Positions 47,352-56,764 are shown, counted from the first letter of the stretch. The stretch: DNA of 64,000 nucleotides from JAMXLO01 sp963776505 (GCA_963776505.1 CAVZNH010000050.1:1-64000); one strand, 5' to 3'. The notes: generated by a model not told the origin, from the sequence alone. Numbers and translations are program-made.

Positions 47352-47819
47352 CTTTCCATAAGGGCAACCGCCAGTTGAGCAGGCTGCAACCGACTGAGAG
47401 CAACATGCAGAAAGTAGGTTTGCTGATATTGTTTACACTCGGTTCAATCACAGCCGGTCACTGCAAGGAAATAGTCTAGGGAATTGGGGTATGTCGCGAG
47501 TGATTTGGTATAGGATCACCCGGACGAAACGACAGAAAAGTTAAAGTGGTGCGTCGAACATAGTCGGGGCGATCCCGACTGTGAGGCAGCCATGCAAGCC
47601 TGCTACGACTTGATCAAAGAAATCCGCGAGCGCCATGCCAGTCGCCTACGGCGCGTGAACCCCGACCGGTGGCGCGCGAACAATTCACATTTTGTTTTGA
47701 AGCTCTTTTACGTCCTCCTGCTTGGCCTTTCGTAGACGCACAATGTCAGCTTGAACGCGGGCGGTATACTTTTCCCATAATGGCAAATTGATATAGGCAA
47801 CATATATTCCCGTCCAACT
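47352..47819. other. 468-bp gap with gene remnants
   Basis: No complete gene of normal size. A 24-codon frame at 47405 reads MQKVGLLILFTLGSITAGHC, like a signal peptide cut short by a stop. From 47514 to 47735 a 73-codon open frame without a normal start reads like a protein tail (KLKWCVEHSRGDPDCEAAM, then CYDLIKEIRERHASRLRRV), its first ATG being at 47592. Both look like decayed pieces inside the island. Confidence 0.4.
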
Positions 47820-48524
47820 TCAACTCATATTACTTTCATATGGATCTTTAGTCTCGATCACTGTGCGGAGGTCGCCATTATCAACATAGCTTAGGTAGGT
47901 TGGCACCGATTGGCGCGGGCCACCATTGAAGGCAGGCATTCCGCCCGAAAATGCCTTGTGCAGAGGGCCTCTGCGTCCCGGCAACGCGCCTACCAGAGTT
48001 TCCAAAAGGACCCCAGCCTCTGTGTAATTTTTATCAACATCACTCTTGGCGACCGCCAGCACCTTTTTGTTGAAAACAAGAAACTCATATAATGGTGAGC
48101 TGGCGCCGTCAGGACCACACCATAGGTCTGCTACGGTGACCGCACCCCAATCCAATACAGCCATTGTCTCGGACGGACGGCCGCTGTCGTTCACGATCAA
48201 AGTGAGAATGGTGCCGTCTACATCTGCAGGCGTTAGTTCCGGAAACGACGGGGAATATCCCGTCAGAGGCGGGAAAAACACTTTGTCTCGCGGACTTTCT
48301 CTACTTTGCGGGTTCCGATCCAATTTGCAGTGTGGGAAGCGCCGTTGCACGTCGGACAAATCGATCCCCAGCGGCGCATTAAGGTGTGTAATCTCGGTTT
48401 GCGCACGCCCTGTCGCTGCACTGATGGCAAGGAGGGAGCCGACAACGACGCTGATTTTGATGCCCTTCCACTTCGGCTCGCTCTCGACGGTCGCATCCGC
48501 CGCGCGCTGTCTCAAAATGTGCAC
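47820..48524 (-). CDS. Secreted hypothetical protein
   Basis: A 234-aa frame starting MHILRQRAADATVESEPKW and then a signal-peptide-like stretch (ISVVVGSLLAISAATGRAQ) with a likely cleavage after AQ. The start may be internal, since about 25 residues precede the signal. The mature part includes LGIDLSDVQRRFPHC and VLDWGAVTVADLWCGPDG and ends in DLRTVIETKDPYESNMS. No family is recognised. It lies between the two recombinase loci on the opposite strand to both. Confidence 0.55.
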   Translation of the reverse strand: MHILRQRAADATVESEPKWKGIKISVVVGSLLAISAATGRAQTEITHLNAPLGIDLSDVQRRFPHCKLDRNPQSRESPRDKVFFPPLTGYSPSFPELTPADVDGTILTLIVNDSGRPSETMAVLDWGAVTVADLWCGPDGASSPLYEFLVFNKKVLAVAKSDVDKNYTEAGVLLETLVGALPGRRGPLHKAFSGGMPAFNGGPRQSVPTYLSYVDNGDLRTVIETKDPYESNMS

Positions 48525-48574
48525 CTCCTGACGGTCCTCGGCTTTCCAGCCTGTGCCGTGTGCACAGCGTAGCA

Positions 48575-48790
48575 GCTTAGGCGCGTCTACGAAAGCCGCG
48601 CGCGGGGCCCTTGTTATCCGGCCGGCCAGCTTGGCTGCAACAAGCCGGGGGCGAGCCTCTCAACTTATATTACAGTAATACCAACAACCACAATGATTGA
48701 CTCATCGGCTGCCCCACGCCGTTATGGCGCAATCAGGCGACGATTTCGCGGCTGGACCAAATGGCATCTGCGGCTAAATCAGAAAGCTAG
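48575..48790 (+). pseudogene. Remnant of a second serine recombinase gene
   Basis: At 48731-48749 the bases ATCAGGCGACGATTTCG match the 3' end of the intact recombinase gene (46556-46572). In frame they encode NQATISRLDQMASAAKSES before a stop at 48788-48790. One base upstream has been lost, after which the codons read RRYG, matching the helix-turn-helix of such recombinases. A GGCCAGCTTG block near 48634 and a CGCGTCT block near 48577 resemble the 5' part of the intact gene in the same order, so most of the gene seems to have been shredded or deleted. The remnant ends four bases before the kinase-like gene. Confidence 0.5.
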
Positions 48791-48793
48791 GAA

Positions 48794-49390
48794 ATGGGCG
48801 TTAAAAATTATTTGATCGAAGGCGTTTCCGGCACCGGCAAAACTGCGGTCTGCAAAGAATTGCAGCGGCGCGGCTACCATGCCATCAATGGTGACCGTGA
48901 ATTGGCTTATCTAGGCGATCCGGAAACTGGTAAACCGACGGATGGCCTCACGCACGAGCCCTCGGCTATCTTCAGGTCCGAGCACCACATTTGGGGTGTA
49001 GAGAAAGTAAAAACCTTAGTCGCCAACCAAGATGAGGCGGTAACATTTTTCTGCGGTAACTCGAGGAATTTTTCGAAATTCATCGATCTATTTGACGGCG
49101 TTTTTCTCCTTGAGATTGACCTTGACACCTTGAACCGGCGGATTGATGAGCGAGTGGCACTGGACCCAACTGACTGGGGCGCAAAACCAGCGGAACGGGA
49201 AATAATTGCTAGATTGCATCAGACGAAAGAGGCCATACCTAGCAGCGGCGTGACAATAGACGCCACACGACCTCTTGAACAAGTGGTGGATGAGATTCTC
49301 TCGAAATGCAGAGAGGCACTAATGGCCCCCACTAGGCTCGACCATGATGCCCGCATGGCAGTCAAGGCTACCAAGGGCGAGTTACCATGA
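48794..49390 (+). CDS. P-loop kinase-like ATPase (cargo-type gene)
   Basis: The 198-aa protein opens with a Walker A motif GVSGTGKT (residues 10-17), then NGDRELAYLGDPETGKP, a FFCGNSRNFSKF stretch and LFDGVFLLEIDLDTLNRRI, a fold like small nucleoside/shikimate-type kinases. The substrate is unknown. ATG 48794 follows AGGAA and begins just behind the stop of the recombinase remnant. Composition is AT-richer than the core genome. The last codons overlap an ATG that leads only to an antisense shadow. Confidence 0.65.
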   Translation: MGVKNYLIEGVSGTGKTAVCKELQRRGYHAINGDRELAYLGDPETGKPTDGLTHEPSAIFRSEHHIWGVEKVKTLVANQDEAVTFFCGNSRNFSKFIDLFDGVFLLEIDLDTLNRRIDERVALDPTDWGAKPAEREIIARLHQTKEAIPSSGVTIDATRPLEQVVDEILSKCREALMAPTRLDHDARMAVKATKGELP

Positions 49391-49440
49391 AGCATGTCAC
49401 CAGACACGGACGCGCGACGGCGCGAAAGATGGGACGCCGC

Positions 49441-49608
49441 CTAAATCCGTCCCGTGACAAGGAGGACGACGAGGATAATCAGGATGACGCCGAGGACGCT
49501 GATGCCGCCATGACCATAGCCGTAGCCGTAGCCGCCGAAGCGGCCACTGAACCCACCGAGCAGCGCGATGATGAGGATGATGACGAGGATAAGTCCAAGC
49601 GGCGACAT
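49441..49608 (-). CDS. DUF3309 family small membrane protein
   Basis: A 55-aa protein that starts MSPLGLILVIILIIALLGG, continues with a Gly/Tyr-rich turn (FGGYGYGYGHGG), and ends with a second hydrophobic segment (ISVLGVILIILVVLLVTGRI). This two-helix layout matches DUF3309 proteins of alphaproteobacteria. The ATG at 49608 follows GGGGGGAGGGC. The function is unknown. Confidence 0.8.
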   Translation of the reverse strand: MSPLGLILVIILIIALLGGFSGRFGGYGYGYGHGGISVLGVILIILVVLLVTGRI

Positions 49609-49987
49609 GGTTGTTGCCCTCCCCCCGGATTGCAGTCCCGGTGAGCGCCATCGTCTGATTTTGCGGCGTTCGTGGCAAGAACCTTGAATTTCGGCCGCCT
49701 GATTTTCCAGAAACGCCGTGGCATCGCGCCGGAACAGCACGTGACGATCACGATTGATTCGGGACGAAAGCCGACGACTGTCCCTCGCAGCTGATCTTAT
49801 CCGCGTGCATCTGCTCTCATCCGCGTGAATTTGCGTTTCCAATTCCTTGACTTGCTGCTCAGTCCCGTTCGCCGAACGCCCGCCTCTCGCGCACCGTCGT
49901 CGGCCCGGCAGGTTATCTAAAATGACTATTGAAGATATCTAAAACTAACATCCAAGTCGCGTCACCCCAACCCCAGCACCCCGAGCC
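49609..49987. other. Intergenic stretch with short direct repeats
   Basis: No gene is seen. TATCTAAAA occurs at 49914 and again at 49936 (22 bp apart) in an AT-rich pocket upstream of the next gene. Near 49800-49835 ATCCGCGTGCATCTGC and ATCCGCGTGAATTTGC form an imperfect direct repeat of a kind often found in intergenic DNA. Confidence 0.4.
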
Positions 49988-50654
49988 ATGCCGGCAACCC
50001 ACACCATCCCCAACCTCCCGCCGGCCGTCACCTTCGACGTCCTCCCACACCTTGCGCACCACCCTGCCGCCGCCCGCCGCCGGCACCGAGGGCAGCCTCG
50101 AGGCGCGCATCGAAACTGCGATGGCGGCAGTCGTCGCCTACCACCCGGCCGACATCCCGGAAGCCCTGCTCGCCGCGCAGATCGTCGCGGCCGACGCCCA
50201 AGCCATGGATTGCCTCCGCTCAGCCGTCGCACCGGACGCCGACGCCGAAACCACCCGCCACTGTCGCGCCCAGGCCGCTGCCATGATGCGCCTCATGCAA
50301 AGCGGGCTGAGCGCGCTCCAGCGCACCCAGGCGGCGCGGGAAAAGGCCGAGGCCGAGATGCATCCCGCGGCGGTGGAACGCGCCGGTTATTGGTTCCACG
50401 AGGTCTCGGTGCCGGCACCCCCAGCTCCGCTCGTCGCAACCGAAGACGCCGCCGAACCCGTCCTCGACCCGGTCGCCGAAGCCGCGCACTACGCCCTGAT
50501 CTACCCCGATCGCGCCGCGCTGATACGAGCTCATGGCGGGCTGCCGCCTCGGCTCACCTTCGGCCCGCCCGAACCCGACATCGTCGCCGCCCTCGTCAAC
50601 GGCGCCAGCCCCGCGTTGCGTGCGATCGCCCCCCATCCCGCCGCCACGGCCTGA
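49988..50654 (+). CDS. Hypothetical protein, probable frame break near 50063
   Basis: The main frame encodes TEGSLEARIETAMAAVVAYHP, DIPEALLAAQIVAADAQAMDC, REKAEAEMHPAAVERAGYWF and a C-terminal part, but has no normal start except a TTG. One base removed near 50063 joins it to a good N-terminus at ATG 49988 (MPATHTIPNLPPAVTFD then LPHLAHH). That gives about 221 aa, matching the +1 errors seen elsewhere. The protein is Ala-rich and helical, of no family known to me. It may be a lineage-specific protein of mobile neighbourhoods. Confidence 0.5.
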
Positions 50655-50739
50655 CGATGCAACTCCGTCTCACCAGACGATCGATCGTCTCCGCACACGG
50701 CTCATGAGACGGAATCGGCCCTCCGGACGCCCGAGAACC

Positions 50740-52014
50740 TCAGTACACCTCGGCATAGCGGTTGCAGAGTTCGTTCACCGCCCACTCCGCCACATGCTGC
50801 ACCTCGGATCGCTTGTGCCGCAGATAGGCTTCCATGAACACCGGGCCCAGCCAGCCGGCCACCGTCTTGCTCGCCGCCATGTTGTCCAGCGCCTGGCCCA
50901 GCGAATGCGGCAGTTCATCGACGCCGTCGGCCGACGGCGGCAGACCGAGCTTGCGTTGCAGCCCATCGGCTCCGGCGAACATGACAGCCCCGAGCGCCAG
51001 GTACGGACTGGCCGCGGCATCGCACACCCGGAACTCGAGATTGAACTGCCGCGCCGTGTCGTCCGCATCGGCCGCGGCGAATACCGGACAGACCCGCAGC
51101 GCCGCACCGCGATCCTGCTGCACGATATCGATCAGCGTCGGCGCCCAGCGGTTCGGCGTCAGCCGCAGATACGACACCGGCGAGGGCGCGGTGATGGCGC
51201 AGATCGCCGGCAGATGCCGCAGCACGCCGGCGCAGAACTGCTGCGCGACCATGCTCAGACCCATCGGTCCGGCCGCCGCATAGGTCACCGGCGCACCGGA
51301 GGCATCCCGCAGGCTCATATGGATGTGCACGCCGTTGCCGACGCCGGACGCCTCGGGCATCGGCGAGAACGACGCCCGGAACCCATGCCGGTGCGCGGCC
51401 GCGCGCGCCATCTCGCGAGTGATCACCGCCTGGTCTGCCGCGGTCAACGCGGGCGCCGGCGCCACCGTCACCTCGAACTGCCGGGTGCCGTACTCTGCAA
51501 GAAACGAATCCGGTGTCACGCCGGCGGCGCGCATCGCCGCGACGAAACTCTCGCCGAACGTCCCCTGCCGCCGAAACGCGTTCAGGCTATAGGCGTCGCC
51601 GTCGCGATGCTGGTTGCCGGTGTAGACGAACTCCTGCTCGAACGCAGCGACAAGGCGCAGCCCGGACGCCGCATTCACCGCCTCGATCGCCCGGCGCAGG
51701 AACTCGCGCGGGCAGCATTCCCACGGTGTGCCGTCGGTGTTGCGGATGTCGCCGAGAAAGAAATGCTCGGGCGCAGAATCGTCGGCGAAGTCCACGCGCA
51801 CCTCTGCCGCGGGATCGGGCACGATCATCAGATCGCCGCCGGTGCCGAACGGCGTGTCGAGGATCGGCCCGAACGCGGTCTGCATCAGGTTGGAATGCGT
51901 CCAGCCTATGCCCTTGCGTCGTCGTGCATCGATCTCGCGGGCGGGAAAACCCTTGCCGCGAACGTGCCCCGCGATGTCGCAGGTGCCGACGAACACCAGT
52001 TCCTCGCGCAGCAT
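50740..52014 (-). CDS. Glutamine synthetase family protein
   Basis: A 424-aa enzyme of the glutamine synthetase superfamily with AAFEQEFVY (metal-binding Glu), EYGTRQFEVTVAPA, GNGVHIHMSL (ammonium-site/His region) and LTPNRWAPT. Its short N-terminal domain and divergent sequence fit gamma-glutamyl-amide ligases such as gamma-glutamylputrescine synthetase rather than GlnA. The physiological substrate is unknown. It is divergent from the small lipoprotein gene, with about 160 bases between. Confidence 0.82.
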   Translation of the reverse strand: MLREELVFVGTCDIAGHVRGKGFPAREIDARRRKGIGWTHSNLMQTAFGPILDTPFGTGGDLMIVPDPAAEVRVDFADDSAPEHFFLGDIRNTDGTPWECCPREFLRRAIEAVNAASGLRLVAAFEQEFVYTGNQHRDGDAYSLNAFRRQGTFGESFVAAMRAAGVTPDSFLAEYGTRQFEVTVAPAPALTAADQAVITREMARAAAHRHGFRASFSPMPEASGVGNGVHIHMSLRDASGAPVTYAAAGPMGLSMVAQQFCAGVLRHLPAICAITAPSPVSYLRLTPNRWAPTLIDIVQQDRGAALRVCPVFAAADADDTARQFNLEFRVCDAAASPYLALGAVMFAGADGLQRKLGLPPSADGVDELPHSLGQALDNMAASKTVAGWLGPVFMEAYLRHKRSEVQHVAEWAVNELCNRYAEVY

Positions 52015-52173
52015 GATCCCCTCCTGTCAACGGTGATCGAGCGTAGCGCGGATGCCACATCGGTGAGAACCGCACACGTCGGGCTTGCGCCGGGACGCCG
52101 TCGCGATACACGTTGGGCGCGAATTTGGTTCCCGCCGATTCGCCTACCAGCCACGCCGTGCCAGAGGTACCCC

Positions 52174-52527
52174 ATGCACAAACACAAGCTCGCCCTCGCT
52201 GTCTGCTGTCTCGCGGTCGTCGGCCTTGCCGCCTGCGGATCGGACCAGAACTCCGCGCCACCACCGCCCGAACCCGCACCGGCGCCGGTCACATCCGCGC
52301 CGCCACCGCCGCCACCTCCGGCGAAGCCCGCGACTCATGCGAATCATGCGGCAACGAATCATGCGGCGGCCGTGCAGACCGCACTGAACAGCCATGGCGC
52401 GCAACTCGACGTTGACGGTCACATGGGACCCAAGACCGTGGCCGCGCTGAAGGCGTTTCAGAAGCAGCACAAACTGAAGGTCACGGGCAAGGTGGACCGT
52501 GCGACCGCCAAGGCTCTGGGCGTCTAG
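52174..52527 (+). CDS. Small lipoprotein with peptidoglycan-binding domain
   Basis: A 117-aa protein with a signal peptide ending in a lipobox (VGLAAC, Cys about 21), a Pro/Ala-rich linker, and a C-terminal peptidoglycan-binding domain (QTALNSHGAQLDVDGHMG, KTVAALKAFQKQHKLKVTG). It probably sits in the outer membrane and contacts the wall. It converges on pheT. Confidence 0.82.
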   Translation: MHKHKLALAVCCLAVVGLAACGSDQNSAPPPPEPAPAPVTSAPPPPPPPAKPATHANHAATNHAAAVQTALNSHGAQLDVDGHMGPKTVAALKAFQKQHKLKVTGKVDRATAKALGV

Positions 52528-52533
52528 CTTCCT

Positions 52534-52555
52534 CTCGGCACCACGCGGCGCCGAG
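52534..52555. terminator. Possible bidirectional terminator hairpin
   Basis: CTCGGC (52534-52539) and GCCGAG (52550-52555) form a six-base stem with a ten-base loop, between the converging lipoprotein and pheT genes. There is no U-tract, so support is weak. Confidence 0.3.
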
Positions 52556-52557
52556 GC

Positions 52558-55020
52558 TCAGCGCAGCGTGGCGCCCGTCGCCTTTGCCACCGCGGCAACC
52601 ACCTTCTGACTGGCGGCCTCGATCTCGGCGTCGTTCAGCGTGCGTTCGCGAGGCTGGAACACCACTTCGATCGCCAGCGACTGCTTGCCGGACGGCAGGC
52701 GGTCGCCCTGGTACACATCGAACAGTGAGACAGCGCTGATCAGTGCACGGTCGGCCCCGCGCGCGGCACGCAACACGGCATCCGCAGTCACCGTAGTGTC
52801 GACCAGGAACGCGAAGTCGCGGCGGATCGGCTGGAAGGGCGACAGATCGGGCGCCGCCTTGCGACGACGCTTGGGCTCTCCGACCGCGTCAAGGTCAAGC
52901 TCGAACGCCACGACCGGTCCGACAATATCCAACGCGGCCAGCACGCGAGGATGCAGTTCCCCGAAGCTTCCCAACACGGTCTTAGGTCCCTGCCGTACCG
53001 TGGAGGAGCGACCCGGGTGGTAAGCGCCCGGCGCATCCTGTGTGAGCACCAGCGCATCGAGCGGCACGCCGATCGCTGCCATTGCCGCCCACATGTCCGC
53101 CTTTGCGTCCATCGCATCCATGGACCGTGCCGGCGCCAGCCAATTGCGCGGCGTTGCGCCGGCACGCAGACCGGCGGCGATCCAGCGCTGGTTCGCGTCA
53201 GCGTCTATGGCAAACTCCGGTCCGATCTCGAACAACGCCAGGTCCGGATAGCCGCGCGCGGCATTGCGCTTGGCCGCAAGCGCCAGCGTGGCGATCGGCG
53301 ACGGTCGCAACTGGTCGAGATCGGCCGCAATCGGGTTGGTCAGGCGCAGCGCCTCCGGCGTATCACCAAACAGCGCCGCCTCGGCCTGTGCCATGAAGCT
53401 GAAGGTGACGCACTCGGTCAGGCCCTGTGCGGCCAGAGTGCGGCGGACCAACTCGGAGCGAACCTGCTTCGGCGTCAGCGTGGCCAGCGGAACCGGCGAC
53501 ACGCGCGGCAGCGAGACCGTCCTAACGGCATCGAGGCCGCGCAGGCGGAGCACCTCCTCGACCAGATCGCACTCCGGTTCGATCTCGGCGCAACCCTCGG
53601 CCGCCTTGGTAGCAATGGCGGGAGCCAACGTTTCAGCCTGATCCAGCACGATCTGTGCCGCGACATCGTTGCGCCAGGAGGGCACCGCGACGGTAACCCG
53701 CTGGGTGTCACGGCTCTGCACCGCGAAACCGAGACGTTCCAGCGACGCGACCGCTTCATCCGGTGGAATGTCAGATCCGCCGAGACCGGCGATGCGCTCG
53801 AAGCGCAGCGTAGCGGTGCGCTGCCATGCGGGTGGTGAGCCGGCTTCGGTGACCTCGCCAGGCTCGCCGCCGCACAGCTCAAGCACCATCGCGGTGGCGG
53901 CCTCCACCGCGTCGGGCATCAGCGCGGGGTCGATGCCGCGCTCGAAGCGCTGGCGTGCGTCCGAGACGATGTCGTGGCGGCGGCCGGTGAGCGCGACCCG
54001 GATCGGATCGAAAAGCGCGCACTCGATGAACACCGAGGTCGTGGTCGCGTCGCAGCCGGTTGGCTCACCGCCTATCACGCCGGCCATCGACTGTACCCCC
54101 GCAGCATCGGCGATGGCGCAATCCTCGGCAGTTACCGTGTAGTCGCGCCCGTTCAGCGCCCGGAGTGTCTCGCCGCGACCAGGACGCAGCGTCAGCACGT
54201 CGCCGGTCAGCTTCGCCACGTCGAACACATGCAGCGGACGGCCGAGGTCGATGGTGAAGAGGTTGGTGATATCGACCAGCGTGTTGATCGGCCGCAGACC
54301 CACGGAGATCAGCCGCTTCTGCAGCCATGGCGGGCTGGGGCCGTTGCGCAGGTTACGGATGGTGCGGCCAAGGATCCACGGGCACGCCTCGGGCCAGTCT
54401 ATCTGCCAGCGTGGGCCGCCACGGAACACGGGAGCCAGCTTCGCCGGTTGCCACGACTTCAGTGTGCCGATGCCGGCAGCGGCCAGATCGCGAGCGATGC
54501 CGCGCACGGCGAAGCAGTCGCCACGGTTCGGCGTGACGCTGATATCGATCACCGGATCGTCGAGACCCGCCCATTGCGCGTAAGGCACGCCGACCGGCGC
54601 ATCCTCAGGCAGATCGAGGATGCCGGCGTGGTCCTCGCCGAGACCCAGCTCGCGTTCAGACACCAGCATGCCGGCGGAACGGACGCCGCGGATTTCGCCC
54701 ACTTTCAACGTGATGCCGGTTCCAGGAATGAACGTGTCGGGTGGTGCGAACACGCCCTTCATGCCAGTGCGCGCATTTGGCGCCCCGCAGACCACGCGCA
54801 CGGTATCGCTGCCGGTATCGATCGTGCACACGCGCAGACGGTCGGCGTTCGGGTGCTGCACCGCCTCGACCACGTGCGCGATGCGGAACGGGGCAAGGGC
54901 AGCGCCGCGGTCCTCCACGTCCTCCAGTTCCAGGCCGATGCGGGTCAGCGTTGCGGTGATCTGATCCAGCGTCGCGTCGGTATCGAGGTGGGTCTTCAAC
55001 CAGGAGAGGGTGAACTTCAT
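52558..55020 (-). CDS. pheT: Phenylalanine--tRNA ligase beta subunit
   Basis: The 820-aa subunit starts MKFTLSWLKTHLDTDATL and has the EMAP-II-like tRNA-binding domain (residues about 40-150; DTGSDTVRVVCGAPNARTG), B3/B4 region with PITNRGDCFAVRG-type motif (here VTPNRGDCFAVRGIARDL), the B5 domain, the catalytic-like domain and a C-terminal anticodon-binding domain (FQPIRRDFAFLVD, then PSGKQSLAIEVVFQPRERTL). With PheS it charges tRNA-Phe. Its start is three bases after the pheS stop. Confidence 0.94.
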   Translation of the reverse strand: MKFTLSWLKTHLDTDATLDQITATLTRIGLELEDVEDRGAALAPFRIAHVVEAVQHPNADRLRVCTIDTGSDTVRVVCGAPNARTGMKGVFAPPDTFIPGTGITLKVGEIRGVRSAGMLVSERELGLGEDHAGILDLPEDAPVGVPYAQWAGLDDPVIDISVTPNRGDCFAVRGIARDLAAAGIGTLKSWQPAKLAPVFRGGPRWQIDWPEACPWILGRTIRNLRNGPSPPWLQKRLISVGLRPINTLVDITNLFTIDLGRPLHVFDVAKLTGDVLTLRPGRGETLRALNGRDYTVTAEDCAIADAAGVQSMAGVIGGEPTGCDATTTSVFIECALFDPIRVALTGRRHDIVSDARQRFERGIDPALMPDAVEAATAMVLELCGGEPGEVTEAGSPPAWQRTATLRFERIAGLGGSDIPPDEAVASLERLGFAVQSRDTQRVTVAVPSWRNDVAAQIVLDQAETLAPAIATKAAEGCAEIEPECDLVEEVLRLRGLDAVRTVSLPRVSPVPLATLTPKQVRSELVRRTLAAQGLTECVTFSFMAQAEAALFGDTPEALRLTNPIAADLDQLRPSPIATLALAAKRNAARGYPDLALFEIGPEFAIDADANQRWIAAGLRAGATPRNWLAPARSMDAMDAKADMWAAMAAIGVPLDALVLTQDAPGAYHPGRSSTVRQGPKTVLGSFGELHPRVLAALDIVGPVVAFELDLDAVGEPKRRRKAAPDLSPFQPIRRDFAFLVDTTVTADAVLRAARGADRALISAVSLFDVYQGDRLPSGKQSLAIEVVFQPRERTLNDAEIEAASQKVVAAVAKATGATLR

Positions 55021-55023
55021 GGT

Positions 55024-56092
55024 TCACACCCCCTCGTGCAGCATTGTCGGCGCGAGCGGGTTGAAGCCGTAGTGGCGCAGCCAGCGGATGTCGGATTCGA
55101 AGAACGGCCGAAGATCGGGGATGCCGTGTTTCAGCATGGCGATGCGCTCGACGCCCATGCCCCAGGCGAAGCCCTGCCACTCACGCGGGTCGATGCCGCA
55201 GTTGGCCAGGACGCGCGGATGCACCATGCCGCTGCCAAGGATCTCCAACCAGTCGCCGCCACGGCCGAGTTCGCCGGTACGGCGGTTCCAGCCGATGTCC
55301 ACCTCCATGGATGGCTCGGTGAACGGGAAGTAGCTGGAGCGGAAACGCACCGGCAGATCGGCGATGCTGAAGAAGCTGCGCAGGAAGTCGATCAGCGTGC
55401 CCTTCAGATGGCCGAGATGCAGATCGCGGTCGAGGATGAGGCCCTCGCACTGGTGGAACATCGGTGAGTGTGTCGCGTCGTGATCGGCGCGGTAGGTGCG
55501 GCCGATGACGATGACGCGGATCGGCGGTGACTGCGCCAGCATGGTGCGGATCTGCACCGGCGAGGTCTGCGTCCGCAGCACCGGCGGCGGAGCGTTGCCC
55601 TGCGACGGGGAGGTAGAACGTGTCCTGGTCGGCGCGTGCCGGATGGTGTGCGGGGATGTTCAGCGCGCCGAAATTCATCCAGTCGGATTCGACGTCCGGA
55701 CCTTCGGCGATCGCGCAGCCCATGGCGCCGAAGATGGCGGCGATCTCCTCCATGGTGCGGCTGATCGGGTGGATCAGGCCGGTCTCGCGCGGGCGTGGTG
55801 GCAGGGTGGGATCGAGCGTCTCGTTCGCCAGGCGGGCGTCGAGTTCCGCGTTTTCAAGTTCGGCGCGGCGGGCCTCGATCAGGGTGGTCAGGGTGTCCTT
55901 GAGCCGGTTCAGCGCGGCCCCGCGCTCGCGGCGCTGCTCGGGCGGGGTCTTGCCCAGGTCGCGCAGCAGTCCGGTCAGGCGGCCGTTCCGGCCGAGCGTG
56001 GCGACGCGCACGGCGTCCCAGGCGCGCAGGTCAGGGGCGGCGGCGAGGGCAGCTTCGGTTTCGCGTTCCAGGTCGGAGAGATCGTCGGTCAT
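55024..56092 (-). CDS. pheS: Phenylalanine--tRNA ligase alpha subunit, one frame break
   Basis: About 355 aa after skipping one extra base near 55606. It has an N-terminal coiled coil (residues about 1-85), ETGLIHPISRTMEEIAAIFG, then after the break LRTQTSPVQIRTM, class II motif 2 (RFRSSYFPFTEPSMEVDI) and motif 3 (GFAWGMGVERIAMLKHG). The frame is intact on both sides, the gene is essential and the break sits in a run of C/G, so a base-calling error is likely. It is followed closely by pheT. Confidence 0.92.
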
Positions 56093-56110
56093 GGGATCGA
56101 TCCATACGCG

Positions 56111-56131
56111 TCATGCCCGAGCAAGCGGGCA
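56111..56131. repeat. REP-like palindrome
   Basis: TGCCCG (56114-56119) and CGGGCA (56126-56131) form a six-base stem in the gap between rplT and pheS. The flanking bases (TCATGCCC, CATCCAGG, later CCTGGGTCTCTGCTTGTGCGG) match a widespread proteobacterial intergenic repeat style. It may attenuate between the ribosomal and pheS parts of the operon. Confidence 0.45.
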
Positions 56132-56191
56132 TCCAGGCGGGCGTCGCCGCATAAGCCGGCCTGGGTCTCTGCTTGTGCGGGAAGTGCCGTG

Positions 56192-56548
56192 TCAGACGAG
56201 CGCGGTCTGCACCTTCTTCACGATCTCCGCAAACGACGCGGCATCGTCATAGGCGATGGCGGCGAGCACCTTGCGGTCGATCTCGATGCCGGCCTTCTTC
56301 AGCCCGTCGATGAACCGGCTGTAGGTGAGGCCGTGCTCGCGCACCGCTGCGTTGATCCGCTGGATCCACAGACCACGGAAGTCGCGCTTCTTGTTGCGCC
56401 GGTCGCGGTAGGCGTATTGCAGCGACTTCTCCAGCCGCTGCTTCGCCGCGCGATAGGTGGTGGAGGTGCGGCCGCGAAAGCCCTTCGACTGCTCGAGGAC
56501 CTTCTTGTGCCGCGCGTGGGTGGTGGTGCCCCGCTTGACGCGTGCCAT
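56192..56548 (-). CDS. rplT: 50S ribosomal protein L20
   Basis: The 118-aa protein starts MARVKRGTTTHARHKKVLEQ and has RTSTTYRAAKQRLEKSLQYA and NAAVREHGLTYSRFIDGLKK, as in all L20 proteins. It is an early 50S assembly protein. It lies 12 bases after rpmI and upstream of pheS on the minus strand, the classical order. Confidence 0.97.
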   Translation of the reverse strand: MARVKRGTTTHARHKKVLEQSKGFRGRTSTTYRAAKQRLEKSLQYAYRDRRNKKRDFRGLWIQRINAAVREHGLTYSRFIDGLKKAGIEIDRKVLAAIAYDDAASFAEIVKKVQTALV

Positions 56549-56560
56549 GTGCCTGCTCCC

Positions 56561-56764
56561 TCAGTCCAGCCCGTAGGGCGCCCACTGCTTCACCGTGCGG
56601 GCGTCCATGTCGGTGAGCGTCTGCATGCGGCGGTTGCTGCGGATGGCCTTCTGCGTGCGGGCCGAGAGATTGTGGCGCTTCATGCCAGGTCCGGCCTTCA
56701 CCTTGCCGGTCGCCGTGATCTTGAATCGCTTCTTGACCGACGACTTGGTCTTCATCTTGGGCAT
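56561..56764 (-). CDS. rpmI: 50S ribosomal protein L35
   Basis: A 67-aa protein, MPKMKTKSSVKKRFK at the start with KAGPGMKRHNLSARTQK after it, typical of L35. ATG 56764 follows AAGGAGA at good spacing; an upstream extension of the frame is rejected. The gene infC, which usually precedes rpmI, is not here: upstream lies the divergent cyclase gene. Confidence 0.96.
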   Translation of the reverse strand: MPKMKTKSSVKKRFKITATGKVKAGPGMKRHNLSARTQKAIRSNRRMQTLTDMDARTVKQWAPYGLD

